In this document: positions 11,286-22,208 of the stretch, piece by piece
Position numbering within the stretch: the first letter of the stretch is position 1
How the letters are laid out: each line of letters begins with the position of its first letter
NCBI GenBank assembly: GCA_029948255.1
Contig: JALIZF010001636.1
Coordinates: 310,001 to 374,000, forward strand
Direction of reading: 5' to 3'
DNA length: 64,000 nucleotides
DNA from: Telmatactis stephensoni
Taxonomy: Eukaryota; Cnidaria; Anthozoa; Actiniaria; Isophelliidae
Translations under genes and position numbers: made by a program
Notes under the pieces: generated by a model
Databases searched by the model: none
What the model was told of the DNA's origin: nothing
What the model saw: only the letters and a program-made list of their open reading frames with translations

Positions 11286-12240
11286 TAGGCCCAGCCTAGT
11301 CCCCAGGCTATCCCGTCTCTCGTTTCAAAACGTGACGTCACAGAGTGACTCCAACGGGAACGCCTAGCGAATAATGCCAAAGCTCAAGATGGCGGACGCT
11401 AACTTAGTCAGATGCAAACGTGATGCTTTAGAAGATGCTGGTAGCGTCGCAGTTTAATGCTCCCGGATCTCACAAGACACCCTATATGTGAAATTAACTG
11501 AATTGAGCTGAATTCAAAACTCTAACGGTTGTGTGTTCGCATCGATCGAAGCAATACGATAAGTTGTGTTCGGTCTATTCGATTCTCCACTTCGAAGGTA
11601 AAATCTCTTAGTAATTAATGGCTATCTATACCGCTAAAATTTCTGGTGAATTGAAATTGCTTTATTTACACAGACTACTGTCACTAGTTGAGTTAAATCC
11701 ACATATATTTATGCACTTGAAATAAAACAAATCTCCGTCAGATTCTCTGTAATAAATGCAATGTATCTGATATTTATCAAGTTCCCTTTAGCCGCAACAG
11801 GGTTCGATTCAAATTTTATTGTAAACAAACTTCACTCAGTTTTATAATCACTGCTAAAACTGTGATTGTTTGAAAATGTAATAGATTTGAATAAAATGTA
11901 CTTGTGCGTAGTCTTGACTCAGAAATCCCCTTTACAGTCTATAATCTTCCTCTATGCTTTCTTAAAAACATATAAACTCGTAAAAATCCAATTTTTGGTC
12001 TATATTGGTGAATGTCGATACTCATTTCACCGAAATTGTTGGAAAAACTTTAAAAATTCAAGTTGTTAAGTCAGCTAAAGGTCAGGGACACTGTTGGTCA
12101 AATCAGGGACACTTTTGGTCAAATCAGGGACACTTTTGGCATTATTCGCTAGGCGTTCTCTCGCGCTTACGCGCTCGCCCCAGGTCTCGCTCGCGCTTCG
12201 CGCTCGCAGAGGAACGCCTGGGTACTAGGCTGACATAGGC
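11286..12240. mobile_element. Transposon-like segment with inverted ends (AGCCTAG...CTAGGCT)
   Basis: Left end segments AGCCTAGTCCCCAGGC and GGGAACGCCTAGCGAATAAT reappear as reverse complements near 12225 and 12140. The inside has a 21-bp tandem (TCAGGGACACTTTTGGTCAAA, about 12083-12138) and a CG-rich run near 12150-12215. The motif AAGATGGCGGAC (about 11388) resembles a YY1 site. No transposase is visible, so it is non-autonomous. Confidence 0.55.
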
Positions 12241-12252
12241 CCATAGATAAGG

Positions 12253-13675
12253 TAGAAGCATGTATACAATTTGTCTGCGCATGTCTGTGTTTTGGGCTTG
12301 AAATTCATTTGCATATCGAATGCAAGAAATTTTATGTTGACACGGAATATTTGGCTGGCTATCTCGTTCTCCAAAATTTTGTTAAACTACCGAAATACTG
12401 AGACAACTAAAACATGAGCAGTCTACCTACCGCTAGTTCGCTATGGATAATTATCCAGATCGAAGGCACTCCAGATGGGAAAATATCGCGCGTCAAAGTC
12501 GGTAGAAAGTAGTGAGAAGGACCAGAACTCCGCACTTTCGAGTTATAATACTGGCGTTGAATTTATGTATAAGGTAAATTTAGTAATGGATGTTATTACC
12601 AACATGGTACTGTGTGAATTGGATCCAATAAGAGTACTCTGGACTTCACTGATTGTTGAATAATCAGCCACGGTTTACTGGAATCTCGTACTTTTTCGCG
12701 CAAAATTCTTGCAATTCATTCTGAAAATTTTACATCTTTGACGGCGCCCCCCAGCAAAATTATTTAATAATACGCTTTTTCCATGCTTCGTTCTTGTAAA
12801 ACAGAGCTTTCTTGGTGGAAACTCCTGGTCCCTCCATGTGATTTCAAGCAATGTTTACAGCCGGGTTCAAGCCTTGTTAAAATTGACATATTTCGGTATA
12901 ACCTATATTTTATAATCGGCAACATTTATCTAGAAGTTAATGACCAATTTTTATATATGGTGAGGCATACAGTTTGTGCCGTATGAAGCAGCGTTTTATA
13001 TTTTATAAAAGAGCAATAAATTCATCGCTGAAATTTGCATGCAAATAACGTGCTTGGAAACACGTTCACAAAAATGCTTTAGATCACATGTAGGGACCAC
13101 GAGTTTGGACTAAAAAAGCTCAGTTTTGCAAGAAAGAAACGTAGAAAAAGCGAATTACTAAATAAATTTGCTGGGGGGCGCAGTCTAAGATGTAAAATTT
13201 TGAAAGTGAATTGCAAGAATTTTGAGCGAAAAAGTACGACATTCCAGTAAACATGGCTAATTATTAAACGATCGATTGAGTCTAAAATACCCTTATCGGG
13301 TCTAATCTACACAGTAACTTGTTGTTAATGGCTTCCACTGCTTAACGTACCTTACATATAAATTTAGCGCCCACAATATTACTCGAAAGTGCGGAGTTCT
13401 GGTCCTTCTCACAACTTTCTACTGACTTTGACGCGCGATATTTTGCCATCTGGAGTGCCTTCAGTTTGGATAATTATCCACAGCGCACTAGCGGTAGGTA
13501 GACTGCTCATGTTTTAGTTTTCTTAGTATTTCGGTAGTTGAACATAATTTTGAAGAACGAGATAGCCAGCCAGATATTCCATGTCAACATAAAATTTCTT
13601 GCATTCGATATGCAAATGAATTTCAAGCCCAAAACACAGACATGCGCAGACAAATTGTATACATGCTATAGATAG
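12253..13675. mobile_element. Large foldback element C
   Basis: The two halves (about 12253-12870 and 13050-13675) are imperfect reverse complements nearly along their whole length. Matched pairs include GACTTTGACGCGCGATATTT near 13430 with its complement near 12490, and GCTGGGGGGCGC near 13162 with its complement near 12750. The unpaired middle is short. No functional ORF is visible. Such a sequence would form a hairpin with arms of about 600 bp. Confidence 0.8.
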
Positions 13676-13727
13676 ATAGAAAGGGTAAACCTAGACTCGC
13701 GCCCGCCTACGGCGAGGGCACGAGTAA

Positions 13728-14171
13728 TAAAATCAAACGTAGTATCGGCATAATCTCTAAAGCCCGACATTATGTAAATGTAGACATTCTTACTCATCTT
13801 TACTACTGTTTAATTTATCCTTATCTCACATTGTCGCATGGGGTCACACATATCAATCCACAACAAATCCTCTTTTTATCCTACAAAAAAAGCTATACGC
13901 CTAATGACCTTCAACAGTTTTCAAGCTCATACGAACCCAATTTTTCTTGAATTAAAAATTCTGAAATTCCCAGATCTCGTCTTTCTTTACACTTCATTAT
14001 TCATGTATGATTCCCATTCTAACAATCTGCCTATCTCCTTCAAATCTTATTTTACCAATGTAAATGAATTATTATAGGTACCTAATTTCCCGTCTTAATT
14101 TTAATTGTAAATCTATAGTATATTAATTGTGGTACTAAATAAAGACATATTGTATATTGTATTGTATATTG
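13728..14171 (+). mobile_element. LINE fragment, 3-prime part
   Basis: Continues the element begun at 9009: translated sequence (SIGIISKARHYVNVDIL, then Tyr/Leu-rich IYPYL, then RLMTFNSFQAHTNP and an ISFKSYF tail) matches the usual C-terminal region of CR1/L2-like ORF2. The end at 14130-14171 has AATAAA and ATTGT tandem units, a typical LINE 3-prime end, and is followed directly by duplicon sequence. Confidence 0.8.
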
Positions 14172-15205
14172 TCAGGTTGATCCTCTCGATAAAATCCATT
14201 TTACGTGTGTCAAAAATCCATTTGGGCTAACAATATTCTGACAGTGATTGTTTGATGAAAAGAAAAAATATTAAAATTCTCATGCTTTGTGTTGCAATAG
14301 TAAATATTAATATCTGAGTCAATTATTCTAAAATAGTAATTTAGTATATCTATGATCAAATATCCTTATAAAATCAATTATTTATCAAAATTATTACTAG
14401 TAATAATGATATAATTATCAAAAGATACAGCTTCTCATTACCATTCATATATTGTTAGGGAAAATATCGCCACATAATAAAGCAGACAGATTGTGCACAG
14501 TTACCCAACCAAGTGGGCTATTACAGTGTCTGCAAAGATATAGTCGGGTTCTTTTACAAAACACTTGTCAGTTTCTTAGGAATATATGTCATTGCCAACC
14601 TCTTAAGAATGACTGTAAGTGGTATTAATAAATAAGTTATAGGTGAAGTAATAAATGACTTTTAGCATGTACCTTTGTGTTTATTTAGTAAATTAAAATT
14701 GAGAACAACAGATTGTATCGTTTAATCATCACTGTTAACTTTAGATTGTTCTTGCTTTGTGATGATGATTGCATATGCCTGGTTCACTAGCAAGCAGCTG
14801 CAAGCGCAAGCAGCATAATGCTCCGCATTCATTGCCGACGATAACAATTGGATGCAAGCACAAGAAAAAGGAAAATTTTTGACCCCTCTGTTTGCGCTTT
14901 TGCTTGCGCGCGTCGTCAGTAATGAAAATCGGACCATAGTCTTGTGGTAGTAACTGAATTATGCTTCACATCCTTTTCTATTTTAATTTCATCGTGAGTT
15001 CTTTCTGCAAACCCACCCCAAAGGCAAGAAATGGACTTTTTCATGGAGTGTTTATGTGCGACCCACTAACTAGACTTCATTCGGGCTTCAAATCTTATCT
15101 GTATAAATTGCTGCTATTTTTGTTGTTTTTCCAATAGATTTTATTTTCGATTCTTTATTTAAAACACCGAGTTACAACTGGTTTAGGCGCTGCTAAATAG
15201 CGTGT
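14172..15205. other. Duplicated non-coding DNA, copy B
   Basis: Equivalent of 1348-2377. The small ORF at 14722-14937 has the same weak status as its copy-A partner. Confidence 0.5.
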
Positions 15206-15562
15206 TCAATGAGACCATGAAACAGTAGCTCCAAATGGATTCCCTTTGCATTGGATTGCTGGAGTAGCAACATTTCTTCCCCATGGAAAGCTCTGTGAGG
15301 TGGAACCTGTTGTACAACCAAGATAATGCATGCCAAATGAAGAGCAGGATTTCCCAGTACCACAGGCCCTTACTTTGCAGCAGATCATGGTGTCGCCATT
15401 TACGGAAATGGAATACGTGACTCTGGTGTTGGAACTTCCAAATATGGCCTGGCTCGACGCGCATAATTTACCATATACAAATGGTGGTGCGTAACACCCA
15501 CCTCTGTAACCCAGGGACAATCCAGCAAAGGATAACATGAGTAGAATACAGATTGACTTCAT
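15206..15562 (-). CDS. Small secreted cysteine-rich protein, copy B
   Basis: Encodes the same 118-residue protein as 2378-2734: an 18-residue signal peptide, then about 100 residues with eight cysteines including one CC pair. Five bases differ between the two coding regions, all at synonymous positions, while the flanking DNA shows both substitutions and indels. Either the protein is under strong constraint or gene conversion has kept the copies alike. The putative splice acceptor directly before the ATG is also kept. Function and family are unknown to me. In a cnidarian such products may be mucus, matrix, immune or venom components, and the sequence alone does not choose among these. Confidence 0.8.
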   Translation of the reverse strand: MKSICILLMLSFAGLSLGYRGGCYAPPFVYGKLCASSQAIFGSSNTRVTYSISVNGDTMICCKVRACGTGKSCSSFGMHYLGCTTGSTSQSFPWGRNVATPAIQCKGNPFGATVSWSH

Positions 15563-17793
15563 CTTAAAGAAAAGAAGGTTGACGTAAATCATTTGTCATC
15601 AATCCTGTCGTTCATAGACGGTCTACCACTATAGAAGTGATGACAAAAAGTAAAAAGTCATGAAGCCCCTGAAACAAATGCTTTTTCCATCTCAGTCCAA
15701 TACTGCTTCTCTGGACACTCTAGATATATTACTGATCCGCACTTGATATTACTTTTTGGGTGGGATTCACTCAGATCGTAGGATCAGTGTTGGGAGCATG
15801 AACCCCTGAGTACTCAGATCGTTGCACAACTAATTCTGAATCAAGTGAAAGTTTGAATGAAAGATGCAGTGCTATAGAAGGGAAATCCCACCGAGGAAAC
15901 TTTCTACGGTCTATGGTCCTAACAAAACAGAGAAAAAGTTTTGGGTATAAAGATGTTGGGACGCGGTGTAATTATTCTGAATCAGTTTAGACGATGCCCA
16001 GCACATACAGAAGGTGGTCCAAGAATATCTTGGATGGGGTTGGGCTCCTAGGCAAATTATAAAGGATCCAAAATACGAATTAAAAAAAAACATAATTAGT
16101 TTTCAAAATACTCACCATGACCTTTCGAGTTCAAACAATTTTCTTTTTCTTCGAAGTATCAGTACAGATCTTAAACTGAATAATGCAGCTTTGATTGAAC
16201 AACAACTTTATGTAAGGTTTCGAAGGCGTGCACAAGAGAATATCTGATTGACAGGTAATCATTATCTTCAGTTTGTCCAAAGTTAATAGAAACCCATTGT
16301 TCTATCTTTTTGTTCACTTTTTCCAGCCGCAACCGTGCACAAAACAAAAGCATTCCTACATATATCAGACAATCAGCCAATGAAAACGTTTGGGTTAGGT
16401 CAGTCAAGTATAATAAATGAAGGTAAAACAAAAGATTGTGCACCTGGTACAGCAAACCGTACTCAACCTCCATGTTTGCTCTCATTATCAGTTCCTTTTG
16501 ATGTTTGCCGAGTTTCCAAACCATTCCACTCTATTAACTTTGGTTTGTCCAAAAGATAGAGCATATAAAATGTATCTAGAGTAACCATGAAACAACTTAA
16601 TAACTAAATAGTACTCAATATGGCTACAAAATCCTTTGTTTCTCATTGTTTAATTTGTTTTTTTACTATTTAGTTATTACTGTTTCATGCTTTGGGTGTT
16701 TGCGCTCTAGCTAACGCCGAGTTTTCGAAAAGCTTTGAAAAAGGATACTAGTGATTGACAGGAACGTTACATAGAGTTGACCCAGGTTTGGGTGAAACAG
16801 AATTGTTTTGACAGATGCTAGACGAATTTCACAACCCAAGTTCTAAAACCAAAGGAGTTTAAACAGCTAGGTAAACTTGCGTACAGTGAAGATAAAATGT
16901 TAAATTACATAAACTCTTTCTGCTAATATTGAGGTAGTATAACCCTGTGACCTGAAACTTTCCTCGTTCCCTCAGGTGTTGGATCTCATGAAATATTTCT
17001 GTAAATCAATCATTTCATTTAGTTTGCAAAGTTGTTACATTGGAGACTAGAGACTGTAGTGTGGTGGATGGTAGGGTTGAGTTGTGAAAGTTTAAGAGCA
17101 GCTGGTTGCAGGGAAGAGTTAGTTGTTTACGGCAAAGTATTAGGTAATCTTGTTGATTCAGATATCAAGAGATACGTAAAAAGTTATTAGAAAAGGAAAA
17201 ATCTGTCTGAGTGAGACTGAAAATCTATGCTATAGAAAACGCAGAAAATGCTATGTCCAATCAGTTTCTACAACCGTAAAGGTATATATACTCGTCTATA
17301 GTTCCTCACCTAAGCGCAGGTCTCCTAGGAAGCCGACGGTGCGCTTTTTTTACCCTCCAACCCTTCTTTCCATCAGTGCTCCGTTTTAAGGGTATCTTTG
17401 AAGCTACTTAAAGCTACACAGAATGGAAAGAAGTCGAAACAAGTGTAAGGTGGCTGGGAATCGAACTCAGGACCTCTCGCATCATAAAGCCGCGCACTAA
17501 CCAACTGAGTTACACTTGCTCACTGTAACTTTCCAATACAAAAACAAGTGCTGTGATTGGCCTCGAAACAGGGTTCTCGACAATGAGACCGGCACTTCTG
17601 AGTGTTCCAACCGGAGGAACATTTGTCAACCAATCTATCATTTGTTGGGTAGTAATAATTGATGAAATCGTCCTATTGGCCACACGAAACTACGAAAGTC
17701 GTTCAAGTTAGCTATTTATACAAAGGCGAGTTCTTCCTGGCAGCTGGAGTAATTCTTATTTGTTTTGTTTTCCTATGGGACACCATAAATGAA
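15563..17793. other. Duplicated upstream DNA, copy B
   Basis: Equivalent of 2735-4976 without the LINE tail. No exon is supported. The short ORFs at 16014-16559 are in frames not conserved with copy A. Confidence 0.5.
17450..17530 (-). mobile_element. tRNA-like sequence (tRNA pseudogene or SINE head)
   Basis: On the minus strand it has an A-box-like TAACTCAGTTGGTTAGTG, an anticodon-arm-like middle and a B-box-like GAGTTCGATTCC, with the outer CAAGTGTAA and TTACACTTG pairing. The 7-bp acceptor stem does not pair in the normal register relative to the T-arm, so I call it a relic rather than a tRNA gene. Confidence 0.55.
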
Positions 17794-18309
17794 ATATTTG
17801 CCAGCAAATAGGATTTTTATGGTTTCATTGAATCCCTTGGTTTTTTAATTTGAATTAAAACAATAGTTTATTGTGTTGTATGTATTATGTAACATGCTAA
17901 TGCGATGGGGTCAGGAGGAAGTCAATTGTTGTAACCCCCCTTGGGGATTGTTGTATACACGTGACACAGCGACAGCGTTCATTCCACGCTGCTGTTCAAC
18001 AAGAACGTTTGGAATATTTTCCCACCTCCTCCCCATTCCACCGCGTTGCAGTTTTTATAGATATTGATTTGTATCATGTTAGCGTTATTTGGTCCCCACC
18101 TTTACTGGGGCAAATCAAATTGAACAAATATATTGTGATTATCCAAATTACATTTAGATATATTTAATAAAGCGGCTATGGTCATCTGACCATAGCCAAA
18201 TTACTCCAACCTTTGAGTGATTGTTTATTTACTATTTGCCCAGTAAACAAGCTTCGTGAAAAGCAGCATATCCCTCTTTTAGATATCATTATGAAATGGG
18301 AATGAGATG
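17794..18309. other. Copy-B-specific insertion
   Basis: Absent between the matching positions near 5690 in copy A. No ORF with recognisable product; nature of the insert unknown. Confidence 0.45.
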
Positions 18310-19039
18310 AAAACATAAACAAGAGTAAGTGTATACCGGCTACCAGGAACAACACGCCTTCATATATACAGCTTAACTTTTGGCAAGGCTACCATGACAT
18401 ATTGCCATATCAATCTCGTACCCAGAGCCTGCGGTGTTACTCTTGGTTAGGAGGAAAGCAGACTCTGGATACGAGATTGATTCCCTTCCCACGAACGCCG
18501 TTTGATGGTGAAGGAACGCGTGGCGTGACGAGACTAAAAACGGCTGCGAAGGAGTCTAGTCTAGAGTTGACTGGCGTACAAGTATAAGCGCTACAAGTAA
18601 CATACACACACTCAGTACTGTATTTATCACTGTATTTTAATGAGCAGCATATTACTGAGTTTTATCGTTGACTAAAAATCTATGTTTTAAATAAATGTTA
18701 TGCGTTGTTACAACACCCTAACCTAGATTAAACCCAAAAATAAGTACGTACCGAATAGCGCAGTTTTTCCACCAACCAGGATATCTAGTCTAAAACAATG
18801 AGAATGGCTTATTCCAGAACCTGGCACCGTTTTTAGCCCATCGGTAATGTCCAAGAGGAGCGAAGACTCTGGTTACGAGATTTGCGGGCAAAAACGTCCT
18901 GCGCATGCGCATATAATGAATATAATGATATGAATAAAATGAAAATCTCTAAATTAATATAGTTTTGAGTTATATAAAGAGCATTTTTGGCGCAACAATA
19001 TTTTGTAGCACAATGTCGTATCATATCCGATCGTTCCAT
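18310..19039. other. Duplicated 3-prime flank of kinase B
   Basis: Matches 5700-6090 and 6715-6790 of copy A. The part near 18900-18960 also resembles 21030-21090, the 3-prime flank of kinase C, marking the second tandem duplication. Confidence 0.55.
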
Positions 19040-19969
19040 CTAACAACACCAACTTGCAGCTGTTGCTTCCGATGGCCTAGTCAGGAAAACCACGTTGCCG
19101 CGAATATTTTCCACGTCGTGATATACTTCACCTGCGCTTGGCCTCTCTTTTGGATCGTACTGCAGCATACTAACGATCAACTCTTTCCTTGACCGTTTCA
19201 TGCGATGTAAAGTTAGTGAAAATCGTAGAGATTTGGACATGGCTTCCCCAATGCCATAGCATTGGTCATTCACAGTAACAAATGCACCAAAGTACTTTTC
19301 TCCAGCAATCCAGATATATGGTCGGATGAGAATCGTGTAGAATATAGCACCAAGGGAAAATACATCCGCTGTTTCTTTATAGTGTCCCGCGAAAACCTCT
19401 GGTGCAATCCACGGGATGGTTCCAGCACCTGTTCCCATATAATAATCTGCCATCATCTGCAGGAGGGCTTGATTTGTGATATAGCATGTTTGGTTAAGAG
19501 ATGTATACTCTCTGGCAAGCCCCAGGTCACCTAACTTTATGGCATCAACCGATGTGAGAAGAACATTTTCTGGCTTGAGATCACGGTGGACAATGCTTTT
19601 GGAGTGTAGAAATCGTACAGCATCAGCTAACTCACTCATCCATCGTAGATCACGCTCTTCGTTGGCAACTGTCTCAGCTAGACGTTTGTTCATATTTCCG
19701 CCTTCACAATACTCCATAAGAATCAGAGCTTTCCGGTCAACACAACCGACTTCAAACAGCGTTACAATACCTCGATGGTTAACACATGCTTTCATTGCTT
19801 TTATTTCTTTATTGACATTTTCCAAGTCAACGTTTTCTTTAACTTCTATTTCCTTGACTGCAAACACGCTGCCACAACTCATCTCTCGTACTTTATAAAC
19901 TGCGCCAAACGTACCTGCGCCAAGTTTTTTGTCGACTTGAAAACGACGTCCAGCGATGTTGAATGTCAT
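19040..19969 (-). CDS. Ser/Thr protein kinase B, PDIK1L/STK35-like or NEK-like
   Basis: A 309-residue single-exon kinase. The glycine loop is GAGTFGAV, followed by VFAVKEIEV with the ATP lysine, HRDLKPEN catalytic loop, a DLG metal motif and WIAPEVFAGHYKETADVFSLG. All catalytic elements are intact. It differs from kinase A across the activation segment and C-lobe and is closer to kinase C. The start is the M of MTFN, shared by the paralogues; the frame extends in a non-conserved way to 20002. The protein ends in SWCC. A C-terminal CC can be a site of geranylgeranylation or palmitoylation, which would tether the kinase to membranes, but this is inference. Confidence 0.88.
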   Translation of the reverse strand: MTFNIAGRRFQVDKKLGAGTFGAVYKVREMSCGSVFAVKEIEVKENVDLENVNKEIKAMKACVNHRGIVTLFEVGCVDRKALILMEYCEGGNMNKRLAETVANEERDLRWMSELADAVRFLHSKSIVHRDLKPENVLLTSVDAIKLGDLGLAREYTSLNQTCYITNQALLQMMADYYMGTGAGTIPWIAPEVFAGHYKETADVFSLGAIFYTILIRPYIWIAGEKYFGAFVTVNDQCYGIGEAMSKSLRFSLTLHRMKRSRKELIVSMLQYDPKERPSAGEVYHDVENIRGNVVFLTRPSEATAASWCC

Positions 19970-20019
19970 CTTATCTTGATACGGGCAAGTCTTGGACTCC
20001 AATATATTTAGTTGTAAAC

Positions 20020-21206
20020 GAGATCACTGAGATCAGCAAACTCGGAACTCTTTGGATCGAGTTGACTTTGCAGTGACTTCCAGGAATTGCTGAAGGAAAT
20101 TCAGAACTGGAGTTCGCAGACTTCCTTTACAGTGAACGCTGATCGAAAATCCGTTATCTTTCTTTAACGGCTCTTTAAAAACTCCAACCAAGAGTTGAAA
20201 AAGACCGACATATATAAATCATCAGTTCCCAAAATTAATGAAACGGCAACTTTAATTCAGCTCCCTCTGTAACAGCTTACTGAAGACACTTTCTGGGAAA
20301 TTGGTTTCTCCAGTTCTAGGAAAGTCACGGATTCTCACCGTGACGGTCACGCAAAATTGGGGAATCTCCCATGGTTTCTGGGTAACCGATGTCACCCACT
20401 TCATCAAGACTTAACGAGGTTGCGAATGAACAAATACAGGATTCTTGGCGTTGTGTGGGTTTACTTCCGAGTGATCATCAAGTCCATGTAATGCAAGCTT
20501 TTCATTCGATATTATGAGAAATCACTGATGTGACTTCGATGAAATGCTTTGGTAGAGTTCTGCCTCGACTGATTCCATATGTCGGTCTGTTCGTTCCTTG
20601 GGATTCCTGTGGTGGTCGCGACAGTCTGTACAAAGGCCGAAAACTATAACTCATGGAATCAGTCTAGAGTTCTGGCGTAACTTCATCGAATTTGAATCTC
20701 CCATTTGTTTTTGCAGCGAGATTCTGCTCTTTTGGTCACGAACTGAATATGAGCATGCAACTACCCATTCAACTTTGGCCAGTAAGTACTTGTATCAATT
20801 AGATGTTATGTCCACTGATATAGCTATTTCAAAAAAGGTTGACGGGGCGAACGGTGAATGGCGATTGCACGACCGAAAGGAACTGTGGTCACGCTATCAG
20901 ACCGCTATTCGGCGTGGAGATATGAATTGCCATTTGGTGTTGTATATATACACCAAGTACTTATCGTCACAGGGCGGTAATGCCAGGAGGAACACAGGCT
21001 CATGTTCAGAGACTAGTGCATGGGCAAAACAAATCCTGCGCATGCGTATATAACAAATATCATGATATAATGATATAATTTTTTATTTGATCCAAAGACT
21101 TGTCTTGCTTCTCTAAATTAACATGGTTTTGAATAATATAAAACGCAATCTTTTTGGCACAGCAATATTTTGTAGCATAATGTCGTATCATATGCGATCA
21201 TTCCAT
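20020..21206. other. Duplicated intergenic DNA between kinases B and C
   Basis: About 20020-20560 matches the upstream DNA of kinase C (22270-22900). The plus-strand ORF at 20598-21053 (151 codons) has biased composition and no family match, and is probably chance. Confidence 0.5.
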
Positions 21207-22208
21207 CTAACAACAACACCTGTTTGAGGTGTCACGGATGCAGATCTCCTGCCTTGTAGCTGGTACTGCCGATCGGACGCAGATCTCCTGTCTTGCAGCT
21301 GGTACTACCGATGGCCTAGTCAGGGAAACCACGTTGCGGCGGATATTTTCCACGTCGCGATATACTTCACCTGCGCTTGGCCTCTCTTTTGGATCGTACT
21401 GCAGCATACTAAGGATTAACTCTTTCCTTGACCGTTTCATGCGATGTAAAGTTAGTGAAAATGGCAGAGATTTGGACATGGCTTCTCCAATGCCATACCA
21501 GCGGTCATTCACAGTAACAAATGCACCAAAGTACTTTTCTCCAGCAATCCAGATATATGGTCGGATGAGAATCGTGTAGAATATAGCACCAAGGGAAAAT
21601 ACATCCGCTGTTTCTTTATAGTGTCCCGCGAAAACCTCTGGTGCGATCCACGGGATGGTTCCAGCACCTGTACCCATATAATAGTCTGACATAACCTGCA
21701 GGAGAGCTTGATCTGAGATAAAGCACTTTTGTTTAAGAGATGTATACTCTCTGGCAAGCCCCAAATCACCTAACTTTATGACATCAACCGATGTGAGAAG
21801 AACATTTTCTGGCTTGAGGTCACGGTGGACAATGCCTTTGGAGTGTAGAAATCGTACAGCATCAGCTAACTCACTCATCCATCGTAGATCACGCTCTTCG
21901 TTGGCAACTGTCACAGCTAGACGTTTGTTCATATTTCCGCCTTCACAATACTCCATAAGAATCAGAGCTTTTCGGTCAACGCAATCGACTTCAAACAGCG
22001 TTACAATACCTCGATGGTTGACACATGCTTTCATTGCTTTTATTTCCTTATTGACATTTTCCAAGTCAAAATTTCCTCCAACTTCTATTTGCTTGACTGC
22101 AAAAATTCTGTCACAACTCATCTCTCGTACTTTATAAACTGCGCCAAACGTACCTGCGCCAAGTTTTTTGTCGACTTGAAAACGACGTCCAGCGATGTTG
22201 AATGTCAT
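21207..22208 (-). CDS. Ser/Thr protein kinase C, PDIK1L/STK35-like or NEK-like
   Basis: A 333-residue single-exon kinase, very similar to kinase B (same GAGTFGAV loop, HRDLKPEN, DLG, WIAPEVFAGHYKETADVFSLG). The start is the M of MTFN as in the paralogues; upstream codons to 22262 are open but diverge. The C-terminal tail carries two copies of a 13-residue unit of the form PA(A/T)RQEIC(V/I)R, from a 39-bp direct repeat at about 21237-21315, and the protein ends in RCCC. The Cys-ending tail is shared in kind with kinase B. As with its paralogues no other domain is present. Confidence 0.88.
   Translation of the reverse strand: MTFNIAGRRFQVDKKLGAGTFGAVYKVREMSCDRIFAVKQIEVGGNFDLENVNKEIKAMKACVNHRGIVTLFEVDCVDRKALILMEYCEGGNMNKRLAVTVANEERDLRWMSELADAVRFLHSKGIVHRDLKPENVLLTSVDVIKLGDLGLAREYTSLKQKCFISDQALLQVMSDYYMGTGAGTIPWIAPEVFAGHYKETADVFSLGAIFYTILIRPYIWIAGEKYFGAFVTVNDRWYGIGEAMSKSLPFSLTLHRMKRSRKELILSMLQYDPKERPSAGEVYRDVENIRRNVVSLTRPSVVPAARQEICVRSAVPATRQEICIRDTSNRCCC

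Larger units (their letters stand above)
8908..20020. repeat. Segmental duplication, copy B, interrupted by a LINE
   Basis: Matches copy A in the order 8908-9008, 14172-17793, 18310-18725, 18750 to the kinase. The break at 9008/14172 falls at the position corresponding to about 1345 of copy A, where the sequence is continuous. This shows the LINE and its nested content entered copy B only. Copy B also has a private segment at about 17794-18309. Confidence 0.85.

Noticed and set aside
16171..16559. Overlapping ORFs in duplicon copy B
   Set aside because: The frames are not kept in copy A because of indels.
17450..17530. Functional tRNA gene
   Set aside because: The acceptor stem does not pair in register with the T-arm.
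20598..21053. 151-codon plus-strand ORF
   Set aside because: No domain, odd composition, lies in duplicated intergenic DNA and is not open in the paralogous segment.
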